Shown here: one piece after another, positions 43,552 through 55,483 of the stretch
Position numbering within the stretch: the first letter of the stretch is position 1
Layout of the letters: every line of letters begins with the position of its first letter
Assembly: GCF_042477335.2 (NCBI RefSeq)
Contig: NC_091251.1
Coordinates: 86,381,501-86,445,500, forward strand
Reading direction: 5' to 3'
DNA length: 64,000 bases
Origin: Ovis canadensis
Taxonomy: Eukaryota; Chordata; Mammalia; Artiodactyla; Bovidae
The notes under the pieces: generated by a model
Seen by the model: only the letters and a program-made list of their open reading frames with translations
Told to the model about the DNA's origin: nothing
Databases searched by the model: none
Position numbers and translations under genes: made by a program

Positions 43552-43793
43552 AAAGCAAGAGATCATGTTAGTGTGAGTGTTAGTCATTCAGTTGTGTCCA
43601 ACTCTTTGTGACCCCATGGACTGTAGCCTGCCAGGTTCCTCTCTCCATGGAATTCACCTGGCAAGAATACTGGAGTGGGTTGTCATTTTCTTCTCCAGGG
43701 ACTCTTTCCAACCCAGGAATCAAACCTGGGTCTCCTGCATTGCAGGTAGATTCTTTGCCATTGAAACTAGCAGGGAAGCCCCAAAGCAAGAGA
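43552..43793 (-). mobile_element. Bov-tA SINE (antisense) with 11-bp TSD
   Basis: Antisense BovA and head (attgaaactagcagggaagc). The TSD aaagcaagaga is exact at 43552-43562 and 43783-43793. Confidence 0.96.
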
Positions 43794-44584
43794 ACAATGA
43801 CAAAAAATTGTCAAAATCAACTTATTCAGAACTCTAGAAATGAACAAAAGGGTTGCAATGTTCTAGGATCGTTTATTTAAGAAAAATGGCTAAATATCAA
43901 TAAGAACAGTGAGCTTTGTGTCTCTTAGTGTGCCCTATTCCCATGCCTCTCCCCCCAATTCCAGGATAGTCTTAGAAACCATTGGGGAAAAAAAAGAAAC
44001 CATTGGGTTCACAGCTATGATAGATGTGAAAATCAGAAGCCTGGTAGCCACTGGTGGAGAGGGGCAGAATGGATTCGACATTCCTACTCTTTCCATCCCC
44101 AGATAATTGTTACTATTTGACCTTTTAGCTCCTTGCAAAGCTCTATTATCAAAATTAGTCTTTATTTGACCTGCATCAGAGCTTACTCTGTGTGAATAGC
44201 CTTGTTATTATAGGACATTTGCCAAAAACAAGCCATGTCAGTTGTTTACCACTGCAGGTGCATGAGGCACTTATATTAGTTGGAGATACTAAAGACCTTG
44301 ACCAAAAAAATTAAAAGGAAAAAATATAAAATGAGATGTCTGTGTTACAAAGGTTCCACATATTCCAGGAAATCTGGAAGGTCCTGTGCAGGTGGAGTGC
44401 TCTGCTCATGTTCAAGAAAGAGCTGAGAAAGCCATAGTTTCTCACCTCCGACTGACCTTGAGACTCTGCACAAGAAGAAAATGAAGGTGAAGGCATAGTT
44501 GTAAGCTTCCTGCTTACAGCATTGAAAACATACCCCAAAACATGCACAGAGTGGTGTTTAGACTGAAATTTATAACTTTATACA
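43794..44584. other. No recognisable feature
   Basis: Contains a 14-base direct repeat aaaccattgggg/aaaccattgggt near 43976 and 43998. The part from 44340 to 44560 could be an old repeat, but I cannot assign it. Confidence 0.4.
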
Positions 44585-47500
44585 TCTATACTAAAGTAGA
44601 AGAAAGAATTTAAATCAATAAATTAACCATACACTATAGGAAACTAAAAGAGAAGAGCAAGCCAAAACTAAAGCAAGCGAAAGGAAGGAAACAAAAAGAT
44701 AAGAGTGTAAATAAATGAAATAGAGAATTAAAAATATATATTAAAAACCCAACAAAGCTAGCGGCTGGTTTCTTGAAAAAAATGAACAAAATTGACAAAC
44801 TTTTAAGTAGCTGACAAAGCAAAAAAGAAGACCCAAATTACTAAAATCATAAATGAAAAGAAAAGTCACTACTGACCTTGCAAATAAAAGGATTATGGGG
44901 ATTCTGTGAAGAGTAATATGCTAGCAAATTGAAGTAGGCAAAGGACAAGGCTACCAAGTGGACTCTAGAAGGAACAGAAAATTTGGATAGACTTAACAAT
45001 TGGAGAGATTGAATTACTAACCAAAACTCTTCCCAGAAATGAAGGTCCATGCCCCAGTGTCTTCACTGCTGAATTTTACCAAACCTCTAAAGAAGAATAG
45101 CCATCCCTCACAAACTGTTCCAAAAAAGTAACAGAGCCAGGAATGCTTTCTTTCTAACTCATTCTGTGAAGCCTGTATGACTGATACCAAGACCAAACAA
45201 AGACACCACAAGGAAAGAAAACTACAAACCAATATTTTATGAATATTTTTAAAAATCTTATAAATATTTTTGCATCTTTAGGAAAATTGATGCAAACATT
45301 CTCAAGAAAATACTAATGTATCAAATTTCATGATCAATTTATATAAAAAGGGTTATGCACCACAACCACATGGAATTTATCCCAGGAAGGCAAAATTGAT
45401 CTAACCTACAAAAACATCAATGTAATAAAACACATTAATAGAAGAAAGGATAAAAACACGTGATCACGTCAGTAGATACAGAAGATAATTTGACAGAATC
45501 CAATATCCATTCCTGAAAAATCTCTCAGCAAATTAGGAAAAGGAAGAAATTTTCTCAATTGGATAAGGGACACTGATGAAGAAGACTACTGCTAACATAT
45601 ACTCAATGGTGAAAAACTAAATGATTTCCCTCAAGTATCAGGGACAAGACATGGATATCTGCTCTCATTACATCTTCTATCCAGCACTGCCCTGCAGTTT
45701 CTATCTAGAGCAATATGACTTTTTCTAAGAAAGTTTTAAGATTGGAAAGGAAGAAATTAAACTATTTAATGTAGGTGACATGATCTTTTATGTAGAAAAT
45801 TCCATTGTATCTACAAAAAGTACTGGAACTGATAAATGTGTTTAGCAAAGTTGCAGCACAAAAAATTAATATATAACACTCAAATGCATTTCTATATGTT
45901 ACCAATGAAAAATCAGGGAATCCAAATTGAAAATGCCATCCTCAATGGCATCAAAAAGAATAAGATACTTGAAATAAATATAACCCCCCTAAAAGGCAAG
46001 ACATACAATGGAAACTTCAAAAGGTCATTGAGAGAAATTAAAGACCAAGATAAAGGGAAAGATATCTTGGATTGATGGAATTCTTCATATTGTTAAGATG
46101 GTAATACTTCTCAAATTGATGTATATATTCAATGCAATCTCAATCAGAACTTCAGCTGCCATTTTTTGTAGCATGGCACAAGTTGATTCTAAAGTTCATA
46201 TGGAAGTACAAGAGACCCAGAATATCCAAAACAATCTTGACAAAGAATAACAAAGTTGGAGGACTCACATTCCCCAATCTCAAAACTTACTAAAAGCGAT
46301 AGTAACCAAGGTAGTGTGGAGCTGGCATAAGGATAGACTTACAGACCAATGAAATAACACTGAGAATCAGAAATAAATTCTTACATTTATGTCAATTGAT
46401 TTTTGACAAGAATGTCAAGAAAATCCATAGGAAAACAATAGTATTTTCCATGAATGGTGCTGGGATAATGGGATATCCACATATAAAAAAGTAAAGTTGA
46501 ACTTCTACCATCCATAAAACTACAGTTGAATCTGACACCATTTATAAAAATTAATCAAAAAAGAATCATCAACTTAAATGTTTCAAATGTTAAAACAATA
46601 CAGAAACTCTTTTTGAAGGAAAAAAAAGAAACTTAGAAGAAAGCCTAGATGAATATCTTTTTGACTTTGAGTTAGGCAATATTTTCTTAGCTATGATACC
46701 AAAAAGAGTAAACTATAAAAGAAAAAATAGATAACTGAACCTCATCAAAATTTAAAACTTGTGAGCTCCAAAGAACCTCATCAAGAAAGCGAAAAGACAG
46801 CCCATGGAATGGGAGAAAATATTTGCAAATTATATATTTAATAATTGTCTAGTATCCAGAATATATGAAGAACTATTACAACTCAACAACAGCAACAAAA
46901 AGAGACAGCCCAGTCAAGAAGCTGACAAAAGGTTTGAATAGTAGTGACTCAAAAAATATATTAATACAAATAACCAATAAGCATGTGGAAGGATGCTCAG
47001 TATCATTAATAATTTGAGAAATGCAAACCAAAACCAGAGATACCACTTCACACAAGGATGGCTATAATCAAAAAGATAGATAATAAGTACTGGTTAGGAT
47101 GTGTACAGATTAGAACACTCATCCATTGCTGGTGAGAATGTTAAATGGTGCAGCCACTTTGAAAAACAGTTTGGCAGTTCCCTGAATGGTTACACGCAGA
47201 GTTACCACATGATCCACTAGTCCTAGGCATACACCCAAGAAACACATGTTCATAGAAAAAATTCCAAAATTTCATAGCAGCATTATTTGTAATAACCAGA
47301 AAGTAGGAAAAAACCCAAGTGCCCATCAACAAATGAATACAGTGTATCTATTGAATGTTATTTTGATGTAAAAAGGAATGGAATTCTGATACATGCTACA
47401 AAAACATGCTAAGAGAAGGAAGTCAGTCACAAAGCATTACCTATTGTATGATTTCATTTCTGTGAAATGTCCAGATGAAGAAAATTTATAAAGACAGAAA

Positions 47501-47690
47501 GTAGATTAGTGGTTGCCTAGGCCTGAATTTGGTCGTACTTATAAGGTTGTGGGCTGATGGCTAAAGGGTATAATGTTTCTTTTTGAGGTTAAAAAAAAAT
47601 AGTATAAAATGGATTGTGGTGATACATATGCACAACTCTGTGAATATACTAAAAGTCATTGAATTGCACACACACGAAAAGGTTATCAGA
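44585..47690 (+). mobile_element. Old L1, 3.1 kb, ORF2 to 3' end, uninterrupted
   Basis: Sense L1 starting in ORF2 ('aacccaacaaagctagcggc') and continuing through RT and C-terminal regions ('gcactgccctgcagtttcta', 'aatggtgctgggataatggg', 'ccatggaatgggagaaaata') to the 3' region ('gcagcattatttgtaataac', ending near 'gtcattgaattgcacacaca'). Frames are short and broken throughout. It is the longest single repeat piece here and carries no younger insertion. Confidence 0.92.
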
Positions 47691-48811
47691 ACATTTTAAC
47701 ATTTCCCATATCTCTTCGTTATTTTTCCCCATCTGTCTGGGGGAACTTAAATAATTTCTTATATTCAAGTTATTTTTACCTTTAGATATGTCTTAAGACT
47801 TGCTAATAATATATTCTTTGTTTTGCAATTATTCATAATAATTATTGCAATATAATCTTATGATTAAATTATATTTAATTCTTAGCACCCATCCTTTGAT
47901 ATAGTCATCTCTCCTCTCTTTGAACCTCTATTTTGACTACTTCTCTTGGCTGACCAGAATTTTACTTGAGTATTTTTTCAGGAAGGGTTATGGGTAGTCC
48001 TTGGCTATCTAACTCTGTCTGTTATCTTCACATATGAAATGACAGACTAACTATAAAAGTCATGAGACTCAATCTCTTTCAAGTACAAAGACATTATTTC
48101 ATTGCTTTCTAGTATGTAATGTCATAGAAAAAAATCTGAGCTTAGTTTGATTATTTTTGTTGCTGGCATTTGCACTTGATTTTTTATTTAGTTTTATGCA
48201 TGTATTTTTTTTTCTCTCTATTGAAGTTCAAGATTTTCTCCAGCATGTGTGTAAATATTGATCTGTTTTTGTTAACTTTTTTCTTAAAACACATACTTCC
48301 CATTGACTTATGCAAGTAGAGAATGTTAGAATATATTACTCATTTTCCTAAAAATCTTATTGACCATTGAAGTCATTAAGATAATATGCATTATTTTTAA
48401 AACTAATTTGAAAATAGATTTTTTTTTGAAATTTTCAATATTTAAGAAGCCATATTTTATGGGCATCATGTTCATATTATTTTATTCTTGTACTTCACAA
48501 AGATTATTATTTTTATTTATAATAACCTGTCAATGGCAAAGAGACTTATGAATAAATGTTCAAAATAAACATCATGAAATAAGAAGAAAACAAATCTACC
48601 AAATTATGAGTTTCAAGTTAATCGAATATTCTTTACTCTAAGCTGTCAAGATAAAGCTTTCTCAGCTTTCAACTAAAAGAAAGAGGAGCAAAAATAGGGA
48701 GGGAAGAAGGATGGAAAAGAAGAAGCCAAACAGAAAGAGAGGCAAAGAGAGTCAGAGAGAAAGCATAAAAATTACCCCATGAACAAAACAGACCAAAGAT
48801 TCAGAACAAAG
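47691..48811. other. Mostly unassigned AT-rich sequence
   Basis: About 1.1 kb. 47930-48260 may be an antisense old L1 piece ('catttcattgctttctagta'). The rest shows nothing. Confidence 0.35.
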
Positions 48812-48843
48812 GAGACACACACATCCACACACACACACACACC
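48812..48843. repeat. (CA)n microsatellite, interrupted
   Basis: Two CA runs broken by 'catcc', the longer about eight units. It follows a purine-rich tract at 48680-48800. Confidence 0.92.
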
Positions 48844-50264
48844 CCAAGAAAGAGGAGAAAATTTTTAAGTTATAAGGATTCAGTATAGGAGAAAACTATA
48901 ATGGAGGTAGATTTAGAAAAAAGAATAAGAAGAAAAAATTAAGGAAACAAGAAAAATAGTTCAGAGAAAGATTAATAGTAATTTTTTAATTGGTACAAAA
49001 ATTTATTCTGTTTTCATTGTATTATGCAGTGAAATTCAAAATAGGTAATTGCTCATCAAATCAACTGGAAATTTTAATTAAAATGCTAACATATTCCTAA
49101 CTTTGTAATTTGTCTAATCCTTAAAGTTTGGAAAGTTCTCTTCTGAACCCAAAAGTCATAATAATCCACCAAGGAAAAATTATTTTAGATTGCAGCTAAG
49201 AAGTCAAGAAAACAATTACCACAAGAAGAGTGTCAGATTTGGTATATTCTCCATTTCTGTTTCACAGTATTTATTATCACAGAAAAGAAATGGCCAGAAG
49301 AAAACCGTAATTATTAATAAGTTAATGTTGGCAACTTAAAATACACCAAAGCAGGAAGATCTCATTGGTTAATAATAAGGCACATATTGTATCTATTTGA
49401 ACTTCTGATTGAACAAAAGGAGAGAAAATAAAGGTACCAAGGTCTGTTGCTGTTGGAATTTAAACTGTTTAAAATAAATGTCAATTGAATTCTATATAGC
49501 ACTCCAGAGATAAGGCTTTAATGGTAATATCACCCCTGCTCCCAACCTATTGAGACAGTAAAAAGTTCACATGTAGACTTTAAACATTAAAAACACTAAC
49601 AATTATGACAGTCTGAAGATACGACTTGGCATGAAATCCCAATGAGTAGAGTGTTTTATTTCATTTAGGTAAAAGTGAACAAAGAAGTTTAGGCAATGCA
49701 GCTAGTTTAAAAACAAAGGGAAAATAATGCTTTATGGGTTCATTTGGTGTGTGAAAATTCACTGAACCATGTATTTATGATATGTTTTTTTGCATGTTGT
49801 TAAGAAAAAGTTATCTCTGAATCAATTCATATGTCATAAAATGCTCTTTCATTAGTATTAAAATTTGTAAATATCCACATATTTATTTTATTCTACCAAT
49901 ATGAAGGAGGTAGACTACACAGATATAATCATAGTCTTCATGTACTTTTCTTTCTCAAATAGATAAGATATGTGAAGACAGACATATAACAGACCGACCC
50001 TCAGTGAGCTGACCACTGATGGACAGCAGTATCACCTCTCTTTGTTTATGATAAAGTCCCAGCTAAGTGCCAGAACCTCTTCTTTAATAGCATCTGTTTA
50101 TTCTCTGTCCTTAAACCATTGTCCATAGATCATTTAGAAGCTGTATCTGTCCAGCGTCTCAATTCCCTTTCCAAACCTCATCAAATTAATAACTCCTTAT
50201 TAATGGTATACAATGTGCATTGTACTCTTCCCTATTCCTTTAACTTAATGTTTCTAAAACTTCA
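48844..50264. other. No recognisable feature
   Basis: About 1.4 kb of AT-rich, apparently single-copy sequence. No domain-bearing frame and no repeat block recognised. Confidence 0.45.
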
Positions 50265-50390
50265 GTCTTTCATTTACGATCATCACAATTTTCACAGTGT
50301 CATCATACCAACTGGGCTGTTATTTTTTAAATAATTTGAAGTTGACTCATATTCCTTTCATTGTAATGCCTACTTTAACCTAGTCCTAAA
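50265..50390 (+). repeat. Unnamed repeat, copy A
   Basis: 'tcatcataccaactgggctg' and 'ctcatattcctttcattgta' match 51370-51470 ('tcatcacaccaactgtgtca', 'gctcattttcctttcatcct') in the same orientation. Confidence 0.55.
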
Positions 50391-51364
50391 CACTATTATC
50401 CATGGAATTGTTGATTTTTTTTTAATAGTGTGTTTGTGTATCATCAACTAAAATAATCATGTAAACCCCCAGTGGCATGCTAACCGCACTTGAATAACCA
50501 CAGCATTCTTGGAGTCAGCTTGGTTATCACCTAGTAAGAATGATAAGTGTACCAACATAGAATCTTGCCCTACAGAACATAAGCTGCTTTATCTCCTATC
50601 TCAAAAGGTAGTCTTATTTTTTTGTAATCTCTAGTAAATAGACACATTCCAAGATGTGCATAATGAAGAATATTTAAGGAACTCTTTTGAATTTTAGTTT
50701 AACATGCTGATTAGTTTCACAGATTAAAAAACTCTTCAGAAAAATCATCTGTGGATTTTTTTTTGTTTAAAATTCTTTAGATTGGTTTGGTTATAACTGA
50801 AGTTTACTCTGATAATAATGACTCATAAATCACTGTCTCTTAATTCTTATCATATAGAATGGTGAAAGTCAAACTCAGAACTTGTGGAATTTAAATAATA
50901 GGTAAAGGAAAAAATTGGACCTAGAGAAAAAATAAGGCTCTTTGTTCATTTGTTCTGACTCTTGAGTGCATATTATATGCCTGCCATCTTTCTACATGCT
51001 GAAGAGGCATCAATAAAGAAGTTTTAATAGACAAAAATACCATGATCATGCATACATAATAATTGTAATACAAAGTTTTATAGAAAAGTTTTAAAGTACC
51101 TGTTTAACTTTGAGATAACTCCTACTGAGATATTCCTATCTGTGTTTTCTAGTATCTCATTTCTTATTATCCTCATTTTTAAAATCTCTAAATATTCTAA
51201 TTACTATTTTAATTCATATTTATAATCTTTTTGTTAAAGGTTAATTATTCTCAACATTTGCATATTATAAAATTTTGAAACATAAAAGTTCAGACAATAA
51301 CATAAGACTTTATTCTTCCATTTGTTCAGACTAAAAACAAAAGTGTTACTATTCCTTTCACTTT
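50391..51364. other. No recognisable feature
   Basis: AT-rich sequence between the two copies of the unnamed repeat. Nothing recognised. Confidence 0.45.
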
Positions 51365-51765
51365 CTATGCCTCACCATTTTTGCAGTATCATCACACCAA
51401 CTGTGTCATTATTTTAAAAAATATTTTAAAGTTAGCTCATTTTCCTTTCATCCTAATACCTACTGGATTCCTATCCTTCACCAATACCCCTCAAATTTTG
51501 TTGCTTGTACCTTCAAAATGTATCCAGAGTTCTACCACTTTTCTTGTCATTTCCACTACCACAATCTTAGTCCAAGACATCATCATCTATTACATAAATT
51601 ATTGCAGTAGCCTCGCAGTGGATCTGCCAGCTTCTGTTCTTACTTTCCACCCTCCACATTCTACCTCAACAAAGCACCCAGAAAAATCCAGTTACAATGT
51701 GAGTCATATAATATTGTTCCTCTGCCCAAAGCACTACAATGAATTGTCATCTTACACTAAATAAA
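51365..51765 (+). repeat. Unnamed repeat, copy B, continuing into an ancient L2-type fragment
   Basis: 51365-51470 matches copy A at 50265. 51470-51765 contains 'ttgcagtagcctcgcagtgg', 'accacaatcttagtccaaga' and an 'aataaaagtcagaattct' end, blocks I recall from an ancient L2-type LINE that is followed in consensus by the part seen at 37040. The 127-aa frame at 51381-51764 is a chance frame in this repeat. Confidence 0.5.
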
Positions 51766-51774
51766 AGTCAGAAT

Positions 51775-51860
51775 TCTTTTTCCTTTTTTTTCTTATTGAA
51801 ATATAGTTGATGTACAGTATTATATGATACAGGTGTACAATATAGTGATTCACAATTTTT
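51775..51860 (-). mobile_element. L1 3' end (antisense), left part
   Basis: 'ttattgaaatatagttgatg' and 'acaggtgtacaatatagtga' are the antisense L1 extreme 3' end. The L1 continues at 52823 after a 0.96-kb insertion; the last 16 bases (51845-51860) are the left TSD copy. Confidence 0.9.
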
Positions 51861-51871
51861 TAGGGGGGGGT

Positions 51872-52162
51872 ATGGGTTGAAGGCAATGGCACCCCACTCC
51901 AGTACTCTTGCCTGGAAAATCCCATGGATGGAGGAGCCTAGAAAGCTGCAGTCCATGGGGTCCCTGAGGTTTGGACACGACTGAGCAACTTCACTTTCAC
52001 TTTTCACTTTCATGCATTGGAGAAGGAAATGGCAACCCACTCCAGTGTTCTTGCCTGGAGAATCCTAGGGATGGGGGAGCCTGGTGGGCTGCCATCTATG
52101 GGGTCGCACAGAGTCGGACACGACTGAAGCGACTTAGCAGCAGCAGCAGCATGGGTTGAAGG
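51872..52162 (+). mobile_element. Bov-A2 SINE (dimeric) with exact 12-bp TSD
   Basis: Two BovA units without a tRNA head. The first starts gcaatggcaccccactccag, the second gagaaggaaatggcaaccca, ending in a gcagcagcagc tail. The TSD atgggttgaagg is exact at 51872-51883 and 52151-52162. Near-consensus sequence suggests a recent insertion. Confidence 0.97.
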
Positions 52163-52517
52163 AAGGATTTATTACTTGCTACAAGTAAAGAGAATACCAG
52201 GGATCATTTCTCAAAATGTCTCCCAGAACTGCAAAACTGGGAAAGTCTTAAACTAAGGGTATGTGCATATCCATGAGGGGTGTTGAGGAGAGGAGAATTA
52301 AGCTTAGAATTGGGGCAAAGGTCAACAGAGTCCAAGCTTTAGTTGGTTGAAGTCTGGAGGGTCAACATCATCATTCCCTCCTCCACCTGGGTGGGGAGCC
52401 TTAATTCCTGGTGTCAGGACTTAACAGATGCTCAGGTTTTTGGTCTTGTTGCAGAAAGAATTCAGTGAAAGACAAAGTGATGGGTAAGAAGTGGTTTTAT
52501 TTAGAGAGGTACATATT

Positions 52518-52714
52518 CCACAGGGCTTCCCAGGTGGCTCTTTCATAAAGAATCTGCTTGCTAAGCAGGAAACTCGGATTCTATCACTGGGTCAGGAAGA
52601 TCCCCCGAAGAAGGAAATGGCAACCCACTCTAGCAGCCTCTTGCCTGCAGAACCCCATGGACAGAGGAGCCTGGCAGGCTATAAAACAACTGGACACGAC
52701 TTAGCGACTAAACA
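52518..52714 (+). mobile_element. Bov-tA SINE
   Basis: Head gggcttcccaggtggctctt, diverged B box (cggattctatcac), full BovA ending ctggacacgacttagcgact and a short acagcaaca tail. A weak direct repeat, ttccacag/ttccatag, flanks it. Confidence 0.93.
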
Positions 52715-52822
52715 GCAACACGTTCCATAGACAGAATGGGGTTCATCGCAAAAGGTGAAAGTGGCCCTGAGAGAAACAGACTTCAAAGAGAGGGCATGAG
52801 TCATCCCAGAAGGCAAGAGGCC

Positions 52823-53385
52823 GTGATTCACAATTTTTAAAGGTTATCCTCCGCTTAGAGTTATAAAATAGTGACAATTTTTCCTATGTCATACAATATA
52901 ACTTTGCAGTTTATACATATTAATAATAGTTTGTACCTCTTACTCTCCTACCCCTATATTGCCCCTCCCCTTTTCCCTCTCTCCACTGGCAACCACTAGT
53001 TTGTTCTCCATATCTGTGAGTCTGCTTCTTGTTGTTGTTTTGTTAATGTTCGTTGTATTTTTTAGATTCTACGTATAAGTAGTATCATACAGTCTCTGTC
53101 TTTCTTTGGCTAGCTTACTTCACTTGGCATAATGTCCTCCAAGTCCAGCCGTGTTGCTGCAAATGGAAAAATTTCATTCATTTTTATGACTGAGTAGTAT
53201 GTCATTTTGTGTGTGTGTGTATCTCATATCTTCTTATCCACTCATCTGTTGATGGACACTTAAGTTGCTTTCAAGTCTTGGCAGTTGTAAATTGTGCTTC
53301 TATGAACATTGAGGTTCATGAATCTTTTCAAATTATATGTATATGTGTGTGTGTGTATACAGCTTATATGTAGTATAAGTTTTAT
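52823..53385 (-). mobile_element. L1 3' region (antisense), middle part
   Basis: Begins with the right TSD copy, then 'aactttgcagtttatacata' and 'caaccactagtttgttctcc' to 'agtccagccgtgttgctgca'. TG-rich patches at 53209-53221 and 53345-53356. It is interrupted at about 53386 by BovB. Confidence 0.88.
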
Positions 53386-54277
53386 GCTGTCACCCTGCTT
53401 ATTTAACTTATATGCAGAATATATCATGTGAAATGTTGGGCTGGATGAAGCACAAGCTGGAATCAAGATTGCCAGGAGAAATATCAATAACCTCAGATAT
53501 GCAGATGACACCACCCTAATGGCAGAAAGTGAAGAACTAAAGAGCCTCTTGATGAAAGTGAAAGAGGAGAGAGAAAAAGTTTTCTTAAAACTCAACATTC
53601 AGAAAACGAAAAACATGGCATCCAGTCCCATCACTTCACGGCAAATAGACGGGGAAACAATGGTAACAGGGAGAGACTTTATTTTTCTGGGCTCCAAAAT
53701 CACTGCAGATAGTGACTGCAGCCATGAAATTAAAAAACGCTTGCTCCTTGGAAGAAAAGTTATGACCAACCTAGACAGCATATTAAAAAGCAGAGACATT
53801 ACTTTGATGACAAAGGTCTGTCTAGTCAATGCTATGGTTTTTCCAGTGGTCATATATGGATGTGAGAGTTGGACTATAAAGAAAGCTGAGCACCAAAGAA
53901 TTGATGCTTTTGAACTGTGGTGTTGGAGAAGACTCTTGAGAGTCCCTTGGACTGCAAGGAGGTCCAACCAGTCCATCCTAAAGGAAATCAATCCTGAATA
54001 TTCATTGGAAGGACTGATGCTGAAGCTGAAACTCCAATACTCTGGCCACCTAATGCGAAGAACTGACTCATTGGAAAAGACCCTGATGCTGGGAGAGATT
54101 GAAGGCAGGAGGAGAAGGGAACCACAGAGGATGAGATGGCTGGATGACATCACCGACTCAATGGACATGAGTTTGAGCAAGCTCTGAGAGTTGGTGATGG
54201 ACAGGGAGGCCTCGTGTGCATCTCTCCTTGGGGTTGCAAAGAGTCGGACATGACTGAGTGACTGAACTGAACTGAAG
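53386..54277 (+). mobile_element. BovB LINE, 0.89 kb, 5'-truncated
   Basis: Sense BovB starting at 'tgtcaccctgcttatttaac', almost the same point as the copy at 19214, and ending in the CTGAA tail (54261-54277). It lies in the antisense L1. No clear TSD. The RT remnant is listed separately. Confidence 0.94.
53450..54187 (+). pseudogene. BovB reverse-transcriptase remnant, YADD intact
   Basis: The open frame holds YADD at 53498-53509, then from Met 53519 a 222-aa stretch with [45 protein letters not shown] and GRRRREPQRMRWLDD. It ends at a premature TGA (54185-54187) where other copies continue through the VMDREAW block. Motif A, motif B and the endonuclease are missing, so it is a remnant. 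Confidence 0.9.
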
Positions 54278-54284
54278 TGATCCA

Positions 54285-54660
54285 AGAATAGAATTTGGAG
54301 TCATATAGTAGCTCTACTTTTAGTTTTTTGAGAAACCGCCATTCCATTTTCCACAGTGACTGCACAATTTACATTTACAGTAGCAGTGTTTGAGGGTTCC
54401 CTTGTCTCCACATCCTTGCCAACATTTGTTATTTGTGGTCTTTTTCATGATAGTCATTCTGACAGGTGTGAAGTTTCACCGTGGTTTTGATTTGCGTTTC
54501 CCCTGATGGTTAGCAACATTGAGCATCTTTCATGTGCCTATTGGTCATCTGCATTTCCTCTTTGGGAAAATGTCTATTCAGTTCTTCCGCCCATTTTAAA
54601 ATCAGGTTGTTTGTAGAGTTCTTATTATTCTAAGAGTTTTCTATGTCTTTGTATGTAGTT
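54285..54660 (-). mobile_element. L1 3' region (antisense), right part
   Basis: Antisense L1 resumes at 'tagtagctctacttttagtt' and runs through 'gtcattctgacaggtgtgaa' to 'cttccgcccattttaaaatc'. A further short antisense L1-like piece follows at 54665-54800. Confidence 0.9.
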
Positions 54661-54814
54661 ACAATAAATTCAGTTTTCATGGCTAGATGATAGTCTAAGA
54701 AAATAATTCATTTCATTAATTCATTATTTCATCTATAGACATTTGGGGACCTTTCAGCTGTCTTGCAATTATAAATAATGCCCACAGTAAGAAATGCTAA
54801 GAGAAATTCTTAAG

Positions 54815-55483
54815 GATAGAGGAAATGATATTAGATATAATTTCAGAAGTTTGGGAAGAAATGACTAACTCTTATTTATAGTTAACTGATTTTCAACAAG
54901 GGTGCCAAAAAAATCTGGTGGGGAAAACATGTTTTTTCCCAATGAATGGTACTGGGACATTCAGATATTCATACGTAAAAGAATGAAACTGGACCCGTGT
55001 ATCACACTATATATGAAAATTAACTCAAAATTGATCATTGACCTAAATGTAAGAGCTAAAACTATAACCTTGCTGGGAAGAAAAAAAAACCTAGATTGAT
55101 ATCTTCTTGGCTTTAGGTTAGATGCTGGTTTCTTAATGAGACGCCAAAAACACAGCAATAAAAGGAAAAAGGGCAAATCAGACTTCATCAAAATTAAAAA
55201 CTTCTGTCCTTTAAAGGAAATCATCAAAAAAAAAAAAAAAGAAAGAAAATATAACACATAGAATCAGAGAAAAAATATTTGCAAATCATGTATCAGATTA
55301 GGGACTTGTATTCAGAATGATTAAAAAAATTCAACTCAACAATAAAAGCACAAATACCTTAATTTTTAAAATGAGCTAAGTATCTCAATAGACAGTCCTC
55401 CAAAAGAGACTTGCAAATGATCAGAAAGCACATAAAAGATGCTTAACATACAAATTAAAACCACAATGAAGTTTCCATTTCAA
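54815..55483 (+). mobile_element. L1 ORF2 C-terminal region (sense)
   Basis: 'agttaactgattttcaacaa', 'tgaatggtactgggacattc' and 'tatttgcaaatcatgtatca' follow ORF2 order to 'attaaaaccacaatgaa' at about 55470, where the NIP7 pseudogene begins. A-run at 55226-55240. Confidence 0.85.

Larger units (their letters stand above)
51861..52822 (-). mobile_element. Retroposed segment containing an LTR R-U5-like block, 16-bp TSD
   Basis: The insertion is bounded by gtgattcacaattttt at 51845-51860 and 52823-52838. On the minus strand it reads: unassigned start, an AATAAA (52496-52501) followed by a 'cactgaattctttctgc' block typical of ruminant ERV R-U5 ends, about 300 bases downstream, a second AATAAA (52168-52173), then a short A tract at the junction. 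The termini are not TG...CA and the TSD is long, so this looks like a LINE-mobilised RNA rather than a directly integrated LTR. A Bov-A2 and a Bov-tA were added later. No viral gene is present. Confidence 0.6.

Noticed and set aside
51861..52822. Complete solo LTR or provirus
   Set aside because: The ends are not TG...CA, the duplication is 16 bp rather than 4-6 bp, and no retroviral coding sequence is present.
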